Origin: an uncultured Anaerofilum sp.
GTDB lineage: Bacteria > Bacillota > Clostridia > Oscillospirales > Ruminococcaceae
Direction of reading: 5' to 3'
NCBI GenBank assembly: GCA_944385935.1
Contig: CALWZC010000013.1
Coordinates: forward strand, 1-64,000
Length of the DNA: 64,000 bases
In this document: in pieces, positions 18,461 to 27,592 of the stretch
Position numbering within the stretch: the first letter of the stretch is position 1
Layout of the letters: the number at the start of each line of letters is the position of its first letter
The notes under the pieces: model-generated
The model's input: only the letters and a program-made list of their open reading frames with translations
Database searches by the model: none
What the model was told of the DNA's origin: nothing
Program-made: the position numbers and the translations under genes

Positions 18461-19073
18461 CTACATCCATACCCTCCTGTTCCATTACCCATTGATTCAA
18501 CTGTACAACCATTGCTTCCAACAACATCCCATATAGTGGAGTATCTTGCTTTAGGCAGTTATAGTTTCCGTTAAAGTTTAGCCATTTGTCTTTAAAGCGA
18601 AAGATAATATTCCATACCCATTTTTCTGCTGCTGGTACTTCAAAGCAAATATATTCTACCTTTTCCAAAGATACTTTTTTTAAAACTTTGGCATACATAC
18701 GATTGGCTGCCATTCCGTTCACAAGTAGGTTTGCCCATTGGTCTAATGTTTTTGCTACTCGCTCTTGTGTAGACAAAGTCATAATTTGACTAACAGCTTT
18801 GTCGTGGTTAACCAGAATCAATGCCTCCTTCTCTTTCCGAGAAGCCTGATAAAAATCTTTAAAGCACACAAAAGGTATTTTTTGTGGAAAATGTGTTTGC
18901 ACTTCAAATTCCAACATGCTGCCATCTTCCAACTTCAATTTTCCATTGGAAAGTGATTCTAATGCCTGTTCCATTGAGAGACCCTTGTTTTCTTGTGGTA
19001 CAGCTTCAACTTCTTCCTGTTCATTCATTCTGCGCATACGGTCTAAAAGAGCGATTCTTTCATCCAGATACAT
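18450..19073 (-). CDS. Conserved protein of the injection locus, possibly an EagR/DcrB-like chaperone
   Basis: A 207-residue soluble protein; ATG with GGAGAGAGG upstream. The first ~50 residues are charged and probably flexible. The rest alternates strands and helices (FPQKIPFVCFKDFY, VSQIMTLSTQERVAKTLDQW, WVWNIIFRFKDKWLNFNGNYN, YGMLLEAMVVQLNQW). Its layout is like the DcrB/PsbP-like fold of EagR (DUF1795) chaperones, which shield the hydrophobic N-terminal segments of Rhs effectors. Since the Rhs protein here has such segments, the role is plausible. No diagnostic motif is seen, so the call is a hypothesis. Confidence 0.4.
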   Translation of the reverse strand: MYLDERIALLDRMRRMNEQEEVEAVPQENKGLSMEQALESLSNGKLKLEDGSMLEFEVQTHFPQKIPFVCFKDFYQASRKEKEALILVNHDKAVSQIMTLSTQERVAKTLDQWANLLVNGMAANRMYAKVLKKVSLEKVEYICFEVPAAEKWVWNIIFRFKDKWLNFNGNYNCLKQDTPLYGMLLEAMVVQLNQWVMEQEGMDVDGK

Positions 19074-19089
19074 GCAATCCTCTCTCCTT

Positions 19090-19863
19090 CTATATAAGAA
19101 TTACTTGACGGCTGTTTTCTCTACTGGTATTCCACTCTGAAGTATGGCTGTTGTGTGTTTCGAGTATCTTTTTTAAGCCTGCATATAATCCCTTATTTCC
19201 TTTTTTGGCTGGACATCCCAACCGATTTTTTATATAAATCTGAATGGCATCTGCTGGCACAACACCTTGATTGACCAAAACATTCATAGCGAAACCAACA
19301 TCTATATTATCTGTACTATTGTGTTGTAAAATTTCTGTTGCATACTGTTTTAAAATTTTCGGGTGTAATGTTGCTGTTGTAGGAGCAGACCAAGGAACAT
19401 CTATCAGATGGATGGTATCAAACTGAGTTGTGCAATCAGAAAAACTTTCATATGTGTTTCGCAACCTTGCACCATCTTGCAAACGAAAGCGGCACAGTTC
19501 CAATTCGCAGGCTTTGTCTGGCTCTTTGTCATCCAGATAAACCCTTGTATTCCCTACCACCTGTTCATTTTCCGAAACTAACGCCAAAAATTGAACCTTT
19601 ACATAGCGTATTTTATCTTCTGCTTTGCACTGTATATGCAAAGGTTCTTTCATAAAATAGAGTTTATTTTTATAGCGAATGATACCACTTTCTACCGTTA
19701 AAACATCTTGATTCCATTCCAATTCACAACCACACAAAATTCCATCACTATACCCTGCATATCGGATTTCTAAGTAATCCTTTGGATAATCTCGAAGCTG
19801 TTCCAGCATTTCTGCCCGCAAAAGACGCTTTTTTTCAAAGCGAGGTTGTTTATAACAAAACAT
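19090..19863 (-). CDS. Conserved protein of the injection locus, putative baseplate component
   Basis: A 257-residue protein; ATG with GGGGAG upstream. The N-terminal ~130 residues are beta-rich (LRDYPKDYLEIRYAGYSDGILCGCELEW, ESGIIRYKNKLYFM). They describe a 'start, length, value at origin' style domain as seen in phage baseplate and TssK shell domains. The C-terminal part is helical, with a linker at IHLIDVPWSAPTTATLHPKIL. Unlike TssK it is short. It is cotranscribed with two other unassigned proteins in the baseplate position of the cluster. Similar sequences are sometimes labelled helicase in clostridial genomes, but no helicase motif is present. Confidence 0.45.
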   Translation of the reverse strand: MFCYKQPRFEKKRLLRAEMLEQLRDYPKDYLEIRYAGYSDGILCGCELEWNQDVLTVESGIIRYKNKLYFMKEPLHIQCKAEDKIRYVKVQFLALVSENEQVVGNTRVYLDDKEPDKACELELCRFRLQDGARLRNTYESFSDCTTQFDTIHLIDVPWSAPTTATLHPKILKQYATEILQHNSTDNIDVGFAMNVLVNQGVVPADAIQIYIKNRLGCPAKKGNKGLYAGLKKILETHNSHTSEWNTSRENSRQVILI

Positions 19864-19875
19864 GATATTTCTCCC

Positions 19876-20571
19876 CTAACACAAGGCAATTTGGTCTATT
19901 TTCATGGTTGTATCCACACCAATAATTCCAAAATGATGCTGATAATAAATGTCTACATGGTATGGCAAATCCACAAACATTTTTATAAGAAAATCCATTT
20001 TACAAGTGATGGATTTTTCCTTTTTTGCTCCTATGTATACCAGAATTTCATAGAAATTGTCATTGCTGCGATAAATAATATTGTTAGGAATCAACTCTTG
20101 TACCATATCATTAAAAATATCCAATGAGCTTCCTGTTTGGTATTGTCGCAACAATCCACTAAGTACAATTTCCCGTTCCTGTTGATTCAAAAAACAGATG
20201 GCTTCTGCTGCTGTTTCTCCAAAGGCTTTTTGTTTTAAGTCTTGGTACAAAAGTTTTTTGTAGTATTCCTCTTTCGTCATGCCAGATAGAGCATCATTTT
20301 CCGCCAGCAAATGAAACACCAAGTTTGTTAGACTTTCTCGCAATTTGGGAAATTCTTTTATTTCTGGGCCATATATTTCCCTAAAAATATCAAAAAATCG
20401 ATAATAGGGGTTTACCTCCACTGTGTATCCATCTGTTAATTGTTGCTGATTTAAAAACACATTGGATATTTCCATATAGGCACTGTAATTTTTTGCTGCA
20501 AGAAACCGAATACTTTCCCTTGGAATTTCCTGTGCATATGCCATTACAATGACTTCCCACAAATAATTCAT
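19876..20571 (-). CDS. Conserved protein of the injection locus, unassigned
   Basis: A 231-residue protein overlapping the previous gene's stop by four bases (ATGA). An alternative ATG nine codons in (MAYAQEIP) also has a GGGAAG upstream. It is mostly helical in the first two thirds (FDIFREIYGPEIKEFPKLRE, EEYYKKLLYQDLKQKAFGE) and beta-rich at the end (ILVYIGAKKEKSITCKMDFLIKMFVDLPYHVDIYYQHHFGIIG). It has no signal or membrane segment. Its tight coupling to the 429-residue gene parallels TssF-TssG pairs of T6SS, and it could be the TssG-like partner, but no motif supports that directly. Confidence 0.4.
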   Translation of the reverse strand: MNYLWEVIVMAYAQEIPRESIRFLAAKNYSAYMEISNVFLNQQQLTDGYTVEVNPYYRFFDIFREIYGPEIKEFPKLRESLTNLVFHLLAENDALSGMTKEEYYKKLLYQDLKQKAFGETAAEAICFLNQQEREIVLSGLLRQYQTGSSLDIFNDMVQELIPNNIIYRSNDNFYEILVYIGAKKEKSITCKMDFLIKMFVDLPYHVDIYYQHHFGIIGVDTTMKIDQIALC

Positions 20572-21857
20572 AAAATTTGACCCTCACACTGGTATTCTGG
20601 GTATAGCTCTTGCACTTCTGAAACAATAAAGCTAGCAATATCCCGAAGCAACCAGATTTCCTTTCCCTTCCCTTTAAAAGACAAAATCAACCTTCTTCGG
20701 CCTTTTTGGTCCCGAATTTCATCCTTGATAAAGAAGTTCATGGAATAGGTTTCTGGCATTTCTTTACTTTCATCCTCCAGTCTGCAATCTTGGTACTCAA
20801 TATAAGATTCCAGTGCAAAGCCTCGGATAAAGCGTTCCAATTCCGCTTTTGTTTTCACTCTTTGCCCGCTTTTTCTCAAAAACCTCTCTGTAAATCCATC
20901 TTTTCTCAGATTTTCCATAACAGGATATTGATGACGCTCAATTTTTTGTTGTTCACCGTTGCGAATCATATAGACATCCCATTTTTCTGCATTCCTAATC
21001 TCACCTGTTGCCAGCAAGCGATCTCCGTTTTGGCGCACACTTCTCAGCCCTGCTTTTTCTCCCAAAAGGTAGGCATGTTTTATGCCATAATCCTGAATGG
21101 AAATTGTATGTTCAAAGTTCTTGTAATCTCCACAAGGAATTGGAAAACCAATGCTTTCCAATTGCAAATGCCACACATTCCAGAGAGGCACCATATCATA
21201 ATGGATTATAGAAGTGTACTCCTCAAAATTCACTGCAAAGCCCTTGACTGTTTGCTCTTGTAAAATTTCTTTGGGAAAGTCATAAATCATAACATCCATC
21301 ATCTTAAATAGATAAGGTGCATTGATGGTCTGCCATGGAACACCATTTTTCATAAATAAATGGTAAAGTCGCTCCATTTGTTTTAGATATCGACGGGATG
21401 GCTCTAAACGAACAGAAACAGAATACTCTTTCTCACCCTGCAAGATGCCAGAATAAACACCATCTTTTCCCAGCAGCTTTTGTATTTCCATAGAATCCCC
21501 TTTGACAAATACGGTGGACAGGCACGCTTTTCCGTTTCTTTCAAGCTCCTCCCAAATATCAGAAGTGCTTAGTACACTTGTTTGCATATCTTCTTTACAA
21601 ACGGCAGTTAAAACATGATGTGTGGTATCTAAATATGTTTTCTCCACCAATCCTGTACGTATCTGATACCGATTAATATCATAGGCAAGGTCATCCATAA
21701 CCCTTGTTTCTAGCCTCTTGTACATTTCCTCATTTTTCTCGTACAGATTCAAAAATACCCCTTCCATGATATCTTTGAAAATAACTCGTTCTTCCAACGC
21801 TGAAATAGAGCGAATCTCTCTTTGAATCATTTCTTTTATATCTATGTTTTTTTCCAT
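20568..21857 (-). CDS. Conserved protein of the injection locus, putative baseplate protein
   Basis: A 429-residue protein. I start it at ATG 21857, seven bases after GAGGG; an ATG two codons earlier is too close to that site. It starts with helices (IQREIRSISALEERVIFKDIMEGVFLN), then long beta-rich segments with aromatic residues (MVPLWNVWHLQLESIGFPIPCGDYKNFEH). It ends LILSFKGKGKEIWLLRDIASFIVSEVQELYPEYQCEG. It has no enzyme motif and is soluble. Given its size, its coupling to the 231-residue gene, and its place between assembly factors and spike genes, the best guess is a structural baseplate protein analogous to TssF. Confidence 0.45.
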   Translation of the reverse strand: MEKNIDIKEMIQREIRSISALEERVIFKDIMEGVFLNLYEKNEEMYKRLETRVMDDLAYDINRYQIRTGLVEKTYLDTTHHVLTAVCKEDMQTSVLSTSDIWEELERNGKACLSTVFVKGDSMEIQKLLGKDGVYSGILQGEKEYSVSVRLEPSRRYLKQMERLYHLFMKNGVPWQTINAPYLFKMMDVMIYDFPKEILQEQTVKGFAVNFEEYTSIIHYDMVPLWNVWHLQLESIGFPIPCGDYKNFEHTISIQDYGIKHAYLLGEKAGLRSVRQNGDRLLATGEIRNAEKWDVYMIRNGEQQKIERHQYPVMENLRKDGFTERFLRKSGQRVKTKAELERFIRGFALESYIEYQDCRLEDESKEMPETYSMNFFIKDEIRDQKGRRRLILSFKGKGKEIWLLRDIASFIVSEVQELYPEYQCEGQIL

Positions 21858-21897
21858 AGCCATACCCTCAGTTGTCCTCTATATTCCATAGAAACCT

Positions 21898-24363
21898 TTA
21901 GTTTTTCCCATCAAAAAAGTTTCGTTCCCATGTGTCATCCTCGAAGTCAAAAAAGGTTTCAGGGCCTTTGTACAAAAGTTGTCCATCTCTTAAAATTGGC
22001 AAAACTACAATGCCCCACCGCTTTCTGGACACCCACACAAAGAACTTCATTTCTCCCTCTACAATGGTATCGGTTTCCTCTTGGATGACAGTACCCTCAT
22101 ACATTTGGTCAATTTCTTCCTGTGTTGTTTTTGTAAACAGAGAGGTATTATATTCATAACAGTAGGTTTTTAACCTGTTGCCCTGCTCGTCATTCAAATA
22201 TAAGTCCAATTGATTTCCAATTCTAAAGCGGGATATGTAACCGATATGATTTTCAGAATCCATGCTATGCACCAATATTTTCTCTTGGTTTTCATGGGTA
22301 AAAGCTGATACCTCATAGGGTAAACTTGCCACCTGATAATCTTGTATTACATTTATGTATCCCAATTTACAATTAAAGAAATAGGATAAAGCACCTTGCA
22401 GACAGCACATCTTTAGTTCTGTTCCATCTTTCTGCTGTTTTGTACTTTTAATCAATTTGCCCGGAACATATTCTTTTAGGGCCTCTGTAAACAGCTTTGA
22501 TTTACAAGATTGACCTGTGAGTTTAATCATGTCATAATTTTGCAGTTGGCCTTGTTGAAATTTTTTCTCCAAAAATCGCTCCATCAATCCATAAATATCT
22601 GGGCGGAGAAGTTCCTCCACCTCATTTCGGTAAATGGAAAATGCAAGGGGCTCTTTTATGGTTACAAACTTTCCATTTTCACAAACAGACAACCTCCATT
22701 TGTCCAGATAGATTGGGCTTTCCTCTGTTTGTTTTTCGGTAGACAGTTTCAACTCATAGCAAAGCTCTTTTTGAAAAAACTTCTTTTTCAATTCCTCTGC
22801 CATACCAAAAAGATAGTAGTAGTTGTTTTTGATAAAAAAATATTCCTCTCTGCTTTTTTCCTGATAGTTGAATTGTGTTGGAAGCCAACACTCCGCTTGC
22901 TGGTACAATTCCTCTATCTTATTTGCAGCAGATTGTTCTATATCTGTTGTTCCCTTGGGAAAAAAACCTAATTGTTCTACAATGCGAACTTTTAGCAGTT
23001 GCAAAATACGATAGGTTAAATTATTTCCTCCAAAATTTGTATCTCCGTTTTCATAGCGTGTTTCTAAGCGAATGACATAAGATACACGGTTGTTATCAAT
23101 ATAGAATCGCCCTGAAGTAAGGTCTGTGGTACCTCCTCCACAATCAATAATCAATGCTTGATACCATCGTTTTCCTTGGTAGTTTTTTTGTGTAATCATA
23201 GTATCTATACTATGGAACAGCACTGCCATACCCTCATCCAGCTCACAATGGATGTCATACTCTGGGAGCAAGTCTTTAAAAAATTCTTCAAATTTTTCTC
23301 TCTGTCGAATGGGTGCAAGCATTTGAATACTGGTAAAACTACATTTGAATTGTTGTTGTGCCAGATTGAACAAATACTCCAAATAGGCCCGTAACATCTC
23401 TTTTCTGGAAAATTGATACTTGTATCCATCTGGAAGAATCACTGCCTCTGACCGGTTGGGATTGCTAATCCATCGCTTAATATCATAAAAAACCGCAATA
23501 TCGTTATCCCGGTAATTTTCCTGAAAAAGTGTTTTGGCATCATGTCCAAATACAAACTGTGCTTCCTCTCCGGCATTTCTGCATACCCCAATCAAACTTG
23601 GAATAATTTCGCTGGCCTTTACTGTGGCTATCTGCATGGTTCCATCAGACAAACAAATTCCCATGGTGGTATTGGAGCTGCCCAAATCTATTACGAGGGG
23701 AAACTCGGCGGGTAGAATGCTCTTTTGCTGAACATCCAAAAGGGGAATCCGAATTGACTCCAATATACCGGGGCTAATACAAGGATTGTTGTGGTAGCAA
23801 TCATATAAAAATTCGGAATCTCGCTCCTTTGGAAGATACATAAGAAAATATTGGTGTTTTTCTATGGGGGAAACCAAAACATCTTTTCCTTTAAATAGGT
23901 ATGTCTTTTGCTGTATTTTTTGAAGATAGAAACAGGTATAAATATGCAATGTTTCATCTACTAATAACAGGTTTCCCTCATAGAGATTTTGTTTAGAATG
24001 TAGCTGGTATCCATCCAACTCATTGATTTGAGTTTGTTGATACAGAGTTAATATGCCGGGTAGTTGAATTTCCATCTGGTTGGAGAATTGCACTTCATGG
24101 GAGTGGAGATATTGTTGTATCCTTTCCAACCCACCTTCACAATAGGTTTCAATATGACGATATTCCTTTTGACCCCGAAAACGCATAATCAAGCGAACCA
24201 GTGCTTCTTTATCCATTCTTTGATGGGAAGGCACAACAAGCCGTTCTTTTCTACAAATTTCCTGCAGATGAAATGTAGTCATTTTTTCTAATTCATTTCT
24301 TTTGTAGAATGTTGCAGGAGATTCCTCTCGTACTGTATGTAGTATATAGGTATATTGGCTCAT
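21898..24363 (-). CDS. Hsp70/actin-fold ATPase with N-terminal SAP-like helices
   Basis: An 821-residue protein from ATG 24363 (GAGG ten bases upstream). The N-terminus has a SAP/wHTH-like helical unit (~25-65: ELEKMTTFHLQEICRK, MDKEALVRLIMRFR). The rest is an Hsp70-superfamily ATPase with phosphate-1 VIDLGSSNTTMGI (~225), phosphate-2 LIIDCGGGTTDL (~410) and an adenosine loop IKLTGQSCKS (~620). It lacks the usual DnaK substrate-binding domain. Proteins with this plan are called DUF5716 in some annotations, as far as I recall. With a J-domain protein in the same operon it may act as an assembly or recycling motor, replacing ClpV. The ATPase fold is clear; the role is inference. Confidence 0.85.
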   Translation of the reverse strand: MSQYTYILHTVREESPATFYKRNELEKMTTFHLQEICRKERLVVPSHQRMDKEALVRLIMRFRGQKEYRHIETYCEGGLERIQQYLHSHEVQFSNQMEIQLPGILTLYQQTQINELDGYQLHSKQNLYEGNLLLVDETLHIYTCFYLQKIQQKTYLFKGKDVLVSPIEKHQYFLMYLPKERDSEFLYDCYHNNPCISPGILESIRIPLLDVQQKSILPAEFPLVIDLGSSNTTMGICLSDGTMQIATVKASEIIPSLIGVCRNAGEEAQFVFGHDAKTLFQENYRDNDIAVFYDIKRWISNPNRSEAVILPDGYKYQFSRKEMLRAYLEYLFNLAQQQFKCSFTSIQMLAPIRQREKFEEFFKDLLPEYDIHCELDEGMAVLFHSIDTMITQKNYQGKRWYQALIIDCGGGTTDLTSGRFYIDNNRVSYVIRLETRYENGDTNFGGNNLTYRILQLLKVRIVEQLGFFPKGTTDIEQSAANKIEELYQQAECWLPTQFNYQEKSREEYFFIKNNYYYLFGMAEELKKKFFQKELCYELKLSTEKQTEESPIYLDKWRLSVCENGKFVTIKEPLAFSIYRNEVEELLRPDIYGLMERFLEKKFQQGQLQNYDMIKLTGQSCKSKLFTEALKEYVPGKLIKSTKQQKDGTELKMCCLQGALSYFFNCKLGYINVIQDYQVASLPYEVSAFTHENQEKILVHSMDSENHIGYISRFRIGNQLDLYLNDEQGNRLKTYCYEYNTSLFTKTTQEEIDQMYEGTVIQEETDTIVEGEMKFFVWVSRKRWGIVVLPILRDGQLLYKGPETFFDFEDDTWERNFFDGKN

Positions 24364-24386
24364 CTGTACCATTCCTCGCTTTTATG

Positions 24387-26138
24387 TTATTGCTGCCCTG
24401 TTTGTATTTCTATTGATTGTGCCTCACTGTATTCTGTATCAGGTTCTTTTTCAGCAATTTCTGGCTGTTGCTGTGGGGTGGGTTCCGGTTCTTTTGCAAT
24501 AGCCTCCATCCCTGCTTTTGCTGCCTCTATCTTCGGGTTTAGGTTTTCTGCCAAATCCACAAGTCCCAAACGTTTATAGATAGACTGTGCTGTTTGGTAG
24601 AAGGTAATTGCATTTGCATACTGTTCTTGGCTAAAAAGTGTATTGCCCTGATTTTCTAAATCAATGGCATTTTGTTGGTCATTTGCCTTTTGCTGATTTT
24701 CCAAAGCAAGGGCTGCTTCTGCTTCTTGTTGCTGCTTTGCTGCCTCGGCTGCCATTGCTTCCTGTTGCTCCTTTTGTTTGGTCTCTTCTTCCATTTTTGC
24801 TTTTTCCAGTTTTTCTTCTGCTGCCGCTTGCCTTTCTAATGCCTCTGTTTTTCCCTCATTGTAATATAAATTTGCTGCCTTTTCTCTTGCCGCTTTGTAG
24901 GCTTCAATGGCACCTTCCAAATTTCCGTATTCCTCTTTTCCCTCTCCTAGTGCAATAAGGTCGTACACTTCGATGTAGTCTTTCGCTTGTTCTAGCTGAT
25001 TTTCTATATAATTTTTACCTACATTTCCCGCCTGTACAGATAAATCCCAAGCAACCATATATATTCCTTGGGCTTTTTGGTATTCCTTTGCTGTCAGTGC
25101 TTCATCTGCTAATACAATTTGTTCTGCTAATTTTTTATATTGTTCTGCCTCGGCAGATTCTTTGCTTCGTTTTAGGCTTTGTGCCAATTTTTGGGCTTCT
25201 TTATATTCCTCTACTGCTTTGGGGTAATTATCATATTTGAGATAGCTTTCTCCGTTTTTTATAGCAGTCACCAGATTTTGCTCTTTGATTTGTATACTTC
25301 TATGACGCAAAAATAAGGTAAGGCCAATGCCGGCTGTTAGAACTATCACCGGAATGGCAACCATAAGTACTTTTTTTAGTGTTATAGGCTTTTTAGGGGA
25401 ACGATAGATTTTTTTTGCAAAGGTAACTGCCATGGTGTAGTTATCAATATCCGCAGTTTCTTGTTCCTTCAAAATACAATCTTCTGTATGTTGCAGTATC
25501 TCTTCTGGCTCTTTTGCATCATTGATAATCTGCAAAAGTGCTTCCTCTGAACAGTGCTCCCATACCCCTCGGGTAAGCAGTAAAAAAACGTCTCCATCCT
25601 CTAATTTTCTTTTGGGAGATACCTGAATTTTTGGTGTTCCTCTTTCTCCTAAAAATGAATATAAGTTATTGCGTTCCTCGTGTTTTGCCGCTTGGTCAAG
25701 GGAAACTTGTCCTGCATTGGTCAATGTATTGGTCAAAGACTGGTCTATGGTTCTATCCATAATTCTTGCATTGCGAATTAGGTAGTAGCGGCTATTACCT
25801 ACATAGACATACCAAATATTTTGGTAATCAGTAACTGCCATAACAATGGTTGCTTTTAGGTGCATACCTTTCTTTTGGCGCAAAAGTTCCTTATGTGCCT
25901 GCCGAACCATCTTTTTTAAATGCCCTTTTTTACAGGAAGGTGTTTCTGTAAAATCGCGAATAATGCTGTCTACCACAATTTTTGCACTGTTTGTAGAGGA
26001 ATCTTCATCCAAGCTGTCTGAGAGTACATAGCAAGCAAAATCATCCATTTCTACATATCCAAAATAATCCCGATTTGATAGCTGTTGCCCCTCTTCTGAC
26101 ATGTTGGCGGTTTTAAATTCCGAGTTTATTTTCTTCAT
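24387..26138 (-). CDS. Membrane PP2C-like protein with cytoplasmic phosphatase domain and helical-repeat tail
   Basis: A 583-residue protein from ATG 26138 (GGAGG upstream). Residues ~10-235 follow the PP2C plan (NRDYFGYVEM, VYVGNSRYYLIRN, DIDNYTMAVTF). However, the central metal motif, normally DGxG, reads SDSLDED, so catalysis is doubtful. One membrane helix (~250-270, VLMVAIPVIVLTAGIGLTLFL) separates it from a ~310-residue outer part of TPR-like and coiled-coil repeats (NYPKAVEEYKEAQKLAQSL, GNLEGAIEAYKAAREKAANL) and an Ala/Gln/Glu-rich stretch. It may be a pseudophosphatase scaffold anchoring the machine, or a sensor. It lies 18 bases behind the second PP2C gene. Confidence 0.75.
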   Translation of the reverse strand: MKKINSEFKTANMSEEGQQLSNRDYFGYVEMDDFACYVLSDSLDEDSSTNSAKIVVDSIIRDFTETPSCKKGHLKKMVRQAHKELLRQKKGMHLKATIVMAVTDYQNIWYVYVGNSRYYLIRNARIMDRTIDQSLTNTLTNAGQVSLDQAAKHEERNNLYSFLGERGTPKIQVSPKRKLEDGDVFLLLTRGVWEHCSEEALLQIINDAKEPEEILQHTEDCILKEQETADIDNYTMAVTFAKKIYRSPKKPITLKKVLMVAIPVIVLTAGIGLTLFLRHRSIQIKEQNLVTAIKNGESYLKYDNYPKAVEEYKEAQKLAQSLKRSKESAEAEQYKKLAEQIVLADEALTAKEYQKAQGIYMVAWDLSVQAGNVGKNYIENQLEQAKDYIEVYDLIALGEGKEEYGNLEGAIEAYKAAREKAANLYYNEGKTEALERQAAAEEKLEKAKMEEETKQKEQQEAMAAEAAKQQQEAEAALALENQQKANDQQNAIDLENQGNTLFSQEQYANAITFYQTAQSIYKRLGLVDLAENLNPKIEAAKAGMEAIAKEPEPTPQQQPEIAEKEPDTEYSEAQSIEIQTGQQ

Positions 26139-26156
26139 CTTTTTCCTCCACACACT

Positions 26157-27020
26157 CTATGCTTTATTCACTTTAGGAACTTTTACCAGAACTACACTTC
26201 CATTTTCTTTTTGGGTAGATTCTTTTTGTTCTATTATGGCCATCATTTCTTCTGCCTTTTGTTGAAGTGTTGCTGGTTTTACTAAAATATCTTCTATCTC
26301 GCTCCAAGATAGCTCCTCAAAAACACCACAGGTTGTTAGCACAACCACATCTTCCGCTTTTGTAGCAATGGGTTTTTCTTCTATCTCAATAACAGAAAAA
26401 CCATCCATTCCCACATAGTTCCATTGTCGTTTTTCTTCTATACTCCATAGGGCTTGTTGGCGAGAGATTTTTCCATCTTTCCATGCTTGTTCTGCCAAAA
26501 TATCCAGCGTATGCCCTTTACTCAATGGGATAAGCTCTCCCCCACGATATAAGGCAATGCGGATATTTCCCGCAAGGGCATAGTAAAGATGGCTGTTATC
26601 TATAAAAACTGCACCGAGGTTAACCCCTCCCTTGCGTTCTCCCAGTGTCATCTGAATCCTGCGGTTTACTTCATAGAAAGCTGTGCGAAAGAAATAATCT
26701 GGTTGGCTTAAAGAGGAATAGACTTCATAACGGTCTATCAGTGTATCGGTGGCAACCTGTGCACATACTTGCCCTGTGTTGCTTTTTCCAATTCCATCCG
26801 CCACAACTGCCAGCAGCCCAGCCTTATTTTGGTAGACCTGTGCTCTGTCAGCCTGCAATTCCTTGTTTCCCATAGTTTGATAGACTGCTGACTCCACCTG
26901 TAAAATACCATCAATTTCTAATGTATTTTTTCGTTGTACTATCCCTGCCCAAAGCCGAACAACAACCGCAGCCATAAAACACACAAAAGCAACCACTGGA
27001 ATGCTCTCTGCTATACCCAT
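26157..27020 (-). CDS. PP2C-family Ser/Thr phosphatase with N-terminal membrane helix
   Basis: A 287-residue protein with an N-terminal membrane segment (IPVVAFVCFMAAVVVRLWAG) and a PP2C domain. The domain has LLAVVADGIGKSNTGQ (metal-binding Asp and the DGxG site), LYYALAGNIRIALYRGGEL and VVVLTTCGVFEEL. The final metal motif, often DNxT, is ENGSVVLV here. It would remove phosphate from Ser/Thr at the membrane. In Proteobacteria the phosphatase PppA opposes the kinase PpkA in controlling T6SS through an FHA protein; here FHA and phosphatase genes are adjacent but no kinase is in the window. Confidence 0.8.
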   Translation of the reverse strand: MGIAESIPVVAFVCFMAAVVVRLWAGIVQRKNTLEIDGILQVESAVYQTMGNKELQADRAQVYQNKAGLLAVVADGIGKSNTGQVCAQVATDTLIDRYEVYSSLSQPDYFFRTAFYEVNRRIQMTLGERKGGVNLGAVFIDNSHLYYALAGNIRIALYRGGELIPLSKGHTLDILAEQAWKDGKISRQQALWSIEEKRQWNYVGMDGFSVIEIEEKPIATKAEDVVVLTTCGVFEELSWSEIEDILVKPATLQQKAEEMMAIIEQKESTQKENGSVVLVKVPKVNKA

Positions 27021-27035
27021 CTTTGGAACCCTTTC

Positions 27036-27533
27036 TTATTTCACATCATCCCATGAAAAGTTTGTTCCACACAAAGGAACAAATAAAAATCGGCTGTTTC
27101 CCATATTTATAACATCATAGGGTTTTAGTTCGGTGGGAACATACACCGGTTCATCATTTAAGTAGGCTAGACCAGAAGAATCTCCGGGAAGAATCATAGT
27201 ATTTAGCTTTTTTGCATCGTATACAATGATGGTATGGTTTTTACGGTTGATTTCATTGTCCCCCAAAATTTGAATATCCATATCATCTCCACGGCCTACA
27301 AAGTTTTTTCCTTTAAAAATTTTATAGTCCATTCCAACTCTTGCCCCTTCAATGCACACCAACCACCCACATACAGGGCGTACTTCCTCTTGTAGTACAG
27401 ATACTGGTGGCTCAAAATCCACTGGTTTTACTGCTTGCGATTCTTCTTGTACTTTCATGCTGCAATAGGGGCATATTTTGCCATAACGCTTTGCATTGTA
27501 CACATGTCCATTGGGGCATCTTACTAAACTCAT
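27036..27533 (-). CDS. Zinc-ribbon and FHA-domain protein
   Basis: A 165-residue soluble protein. Residues 1-30 form a zinc ribbon (CPNGHVYNAKRYGKICPYC). Residues ~70-150 are an FHA domain: NFVGRGDDMDIQI, a divergent NRKNH in place of the usual SRxH, then LAYLNDEPV. FHA domains bind phosphothreonine, so this is likely an adaptor that reads the phosphorylation state of a partner. It sits 15 bases ahead of the phosphatase gene, and a second FHA gene is upstream. Confidence 0.8.
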   Translation of the reverse strand: MSLVRCPNGHVYNAKRYGKICPYCSMKVQEESQAVKPVDFEPPVSVLQEEVRPVCGWLVCIEGARVGMDYKIFKGKNFVGRGDDMDIQILGDNEINRKNHTIIVYDAKKLNTMILPGDSSGLAYLNDEPVYVPTELKPYDVINMGNSRFLFVPLCGTNFSWDDVK

Positions 27534-27592
27534 CTATTGGATTCTCCTATCTATACCACACATTGATTTGTGCTATATTTTCGCTTGTTTTA

